Assembly (NCBI RefSeq): GCF_002099425.1
Contig: NW_018344228.1
Location: 1,951,001-2,015,000, forward strand
From: Phascolarctos cinereus
Lineage: Eukaryota; Chordata; Mammalia; Diprotodontia; Phascolarctidae
DNA length: 64,000 nucleotides
Reading direction: 5' to 3'
Shown here in pieces: positions 63,090-64,000 of the stretch. The notes under the pieces are model-generated. The model was not told the origin of the DNA and ran no database searches. It saw only the letters and a program-made list of their open reading frames with translations. Made by a program: the position numbers and the translations under genes. Position 1 is the stretch's first letter. The number at the start of each line of letters is the position of its first letter.

Positions 63090-63665
63090 GGGGAATAGAA
63101 AAATTACCAAAGGGCTATATAAGGGCAAACATTTCCTAAATTTTTAGAAAAGGAAAAAGTCTACAAATGATAAATCCATAAACCTGACTTTGATTCCTGG
63201 AAAAATTCTGAATTTCATTTTTCCAAGAATGGCTAGTACATATTTAGAAATAAAAGTAGGGATTCCAAAGAGCTCACATAGCTTCATTAAGAAGACAAGA
63301 TTTGGCAGGAGAGCGATAGATGGGGCATAAAATCCGTCTTCAAATATTCTAAAAGATGTCAGGTAGAAGAGGACATGTTTGTTTTGGTTGGCCTCAGCAA
63401 CTAAGTGTAAATAAGGAAACATAGCTGAGCAGATTTTGGTTCAATACAAAATAGAATTGCCAAATAATCAGTCATCCATCAATGAAAGTGCTACCTAGAC
63501 AACGTGAGCATTTCCCTTCACAGAATATATTTGAGTAGGAGCTGAATGAACCAGTGTCAGTGATATTATAGAGGAGATTCACGCTTCATTTGGGAATTGG
63601 CATAATTGGCCTCTAGGGTACTTTTGAACTCTGAGGTCATGTGGTTCAATTCCTGTCTCCATTTA
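63090..63665 (+). repeat. L3/CR1-type LINE fragment, RT start plus 3' end
   Basis: 63150-63320 translates in pieces to 'INLTLIPGKILNFIFPRMAS' and 'YLEIKVGIPKSSHSFIKKTR', matching the CR1/L3 RT wording for 'LTSIPGKILE' and 'SSQHGFIKNRSC'. From 63330 it jumps to 3'-end wording ('gatgtcaggtagaagaggac', 'atgtttgttttggttggcct', 'ttttgaactctgaggtcatg'). The middle of the element is deleted. Confidence 0.55.
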
Positions 63666-63684
63666 AAAATAAATTTACAAATCT

Positions 63685-63798
63685 GTTATGTTAAATAAAT
63701 AATTTCACTTGTCTGAGCCTCAGTTTCCTCATTCATAAAATTAATCATTTAGACAAGATGATCTCTAAGGTTCCTTCTAGTTCTAATATTCTAAGAAT
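63685..63798 (+). repeat. MIR-type CORE-SINE 3' half
   Basis: 'cttgtctgagcctcagtttc', 'ctcattcataaaattaatc', 'agacaagatgatctctaagg' and 'ttccttctagttctaatatt'. Confidence 0.75.
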
Positions 63799-64000
63799 AT
63801 ACCCAGAAGAAAATGTGGATTAAATAGGAGTCACAATACAAAGAGACCCTTGATGGATAGCTTTCAGGGCCAGGGGAGATATGAAAAGAAGTTTCCAAGA
63901 AAGAGAAGTGTTACAGAGACTAAACCTGCTATTTCATTGGCATAGGGTATCCCAAAATGATGCTGAGGAGAAGAGGAAGGGTCTTCCTTGGGTCTGAGAA
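63799..64000. other. Unassigned sequence at window end
   Basis: No repeat or exon recognised. Confidence 0.35.

Noticed and set aside
1-64000. A novel multi-gene system
   Set aside because: No host coding region was found on either strand. Everything with protein-like signal traces to LINE sequence, an LTR fossil or simple repeats.

Overview
The window looks like non-coding DNA from a marsupial (metatherian) nuclear genome. The evidence is the repeat content. It carries poly(A)-tailed, tRNA-headed SINEs with the marsupial consensus around 'ggtggcgcagtggatagagc'. It carries MAR1-type CORE-SINEs that end in a BovB/RTE-like tail ('cccatttggggttttcttgg' on the opposite strand). It also holds half-L1 (HAL1-like) and L1 elements, many MIR copies, long L2 fragments and L3/CR1 pieces. 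The SINE 3' wording ('ccccaattgcctca' plus poly(A)) fits the Australasian WSINE type better than the opossum form I remember, so an australidelphian is my guess, not a demonstrated fact. DNA is AT-rich and CpG-poor. I found no host protein-coding exon, no tRNA, rRNA or snRNA gene and no CRISPR. Open frames here are short and either chance or repeat-derived, so this reads as a gene desert, a large intron or intergenic DNA.

Layout. 1-4.7 kb: a MIR, an L1 3' end and a 1.9 kb L2 that reaches back into its reverse transcriptase, meeting a second L2 tail-to-tail. 4.7-9.1 kb: mostly unique sequence, with an enhancer-like AT block near 6.3 kb. 9.1-15.1 kb: MIR, SINE, L2, an old DNA transposon and an L1 fragment. 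15.17-18.95 kb: a nearly full-length HAL1-like half-LINE flanked by a 16-bp target duplication, sitting inside an older MIR and itself hit by a SINE. 19-24.3 kb: L2 pieces interrupted by a MAR1 and by a 1.2 kb L1 3' end with its own target duplication. 24.3-35 kb: mostly unique, with several MIRs and one solo LTR at 30.42-30.92 kb. 35-41.2 kb: a perfect CTCF-type motif, a decayed L2, and two further HAL1-like pieces in opposite orientation. 41.5-42.5 kb: a diverged direct duplication of about 290 bp. 42.7-50.5 kb: microsatellites, nested SINEs and a 75-bp segment present twice, 1.7 kb apart. 50.5-58.8 kb: mainly unique. 58.8-64 kb: L1, MIR, L2 and L3/CR1 fragments.

No gene set works together here. 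The value of the window is as a record of nested insertions whose order can be read from target duplications, plus a few unexplained structures: the 75-bp copied segment, the 290-bp direct duplication, the composite half-LINE and some candidate conserved non-coding blocks. All family names rest on recognition by eye, not on a database search, and most boundaries are good to about 5-20 bp.
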